Origin: Roseateles aquatilis
GTDB lineage: Bacteria; Pseudomonadota; Gammaproteobacteria; Burkholderiales; Burkholderiaceae_C
Direction of reading: 5' to 3'
Length of the DNA stretch: 64,000 nt
Assembly (NCBI RefSeq): GCF_002205645.1
Contig: NZ_NIOF01000007.1
Location: 292,574-356,573, forward strand
The translations under genes were made by a program, and so were the position numbers. Below the pieces are notes generated by a model. It made no database searches. It saw nothing but the letters and a program-made list of their open reading frames with translations, and had not been told where the DNA came from. Positions 63,888 through 64,000 of the stretch are shown one piece after another (the first letter of the stretch is position 1; every line of letters begins with the position of its first letter).

Positions 63888-64000
63888 CGGAACTCCCTTG
63901 TATCTTTGAAGTGCGTGTTCGGCAGTGCCGTCACGCCCGGACCTGTCAGGGTTCGGGGTTGGCCGCAGCATGTAGCCCGTCATCCCTCGGTGCCTCTCGA

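Overview
The window looks like a high-GC betaproteobacterial chromosome of the order Burkholderiales, probably near Roseateles/Mitsuaria. That placement is an inference from gene order, codon use and protein flavour, not from a search. It spans the replication-origin neighbourhood: mnmE, yidC, yidD, rnpA and rpmH lie on the minus strand, divergent from dnaA, dnaN and gyrB on the plus strand. No rRNA, tRNA, insertion sequence, prophage or CRISPR array was recognised.

Layout. 1-6.4 kb: the end of an outer-membrane efflux gene, a LytTR-type two-component pair, and a three-gene operon (GT2, ArnT-like GT39, YdjC-family deacetylase) that resembles the lipid A hexosamine-modification systems of Francisella and Bordetella. 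Its upstream region carries an 11-bp-phased hexamer array. 6.5-16.7 kb: the core origin block. 16.9-18.4 kb: a HigB-like toxin with an antitoxin fused to an ImmA/IrrE metallopeptidase. 18.4-22.2 kb: a bufferin-type copper RiPP operon (DUF2282 precursor, MNIO enzyme, DUF2063 partner, DoxX), divergent from an ECF sigma factor and its DUF1109 anti-sigma factor. A GTAACC-N16-CGAA promoter motif faces each way. 22.3-29.3 kb: accessory genes. These are a two-domain wall-hydrolase-like protein, a solitary 1,421-residue protein joining a GT-B glycosyltransferase, a STAND-like region and an HD hydrolase, and two convergent small secreted homologues.

29.4-36.3 kb: D-tartrate dehydratase with a LysR regulator, a truncated XRE repressor that keeps its operator, an acetolactate synthase divergent from an Lrp regulator, and two GntR paralogues. 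36.5-42.7 kb: an H-NS-like protein, then three minus-strand genes for tyrosine-motif proteins interleaved with an M13 peptidase and a universal stress protein. The three proteins carry many Y-x-x-V/I/L motifs; one has a YEEI sequence and SH3-ligand-like PxxPxR. They are candidate host-directed effectors. 42.8-49.7 kb: a phytase-esterase-like lipoprotein and a stress-signalling cluster (CHASE3 kinase, NarL-type regulator, stand-alone receiver, two BON-domain lipoproteins). 49.8-64 kb: a lipoprotein, a GNAT-like/small-protein pair, an M3 peptidase, several metabolic genes, a Bax-inhibitor-1-like membrane protein, an NhaR-like regulator, reverse transsulfuration (CBS + CGL), VapBC and an ABC permease.

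The two items most likely to be undescribed are the GT-B/STAND-like/HD protein (24.05-28.32 kb) and the tyrosine-motif family (36.99-42.69 kb). Function is inferred from motifs in both cases.
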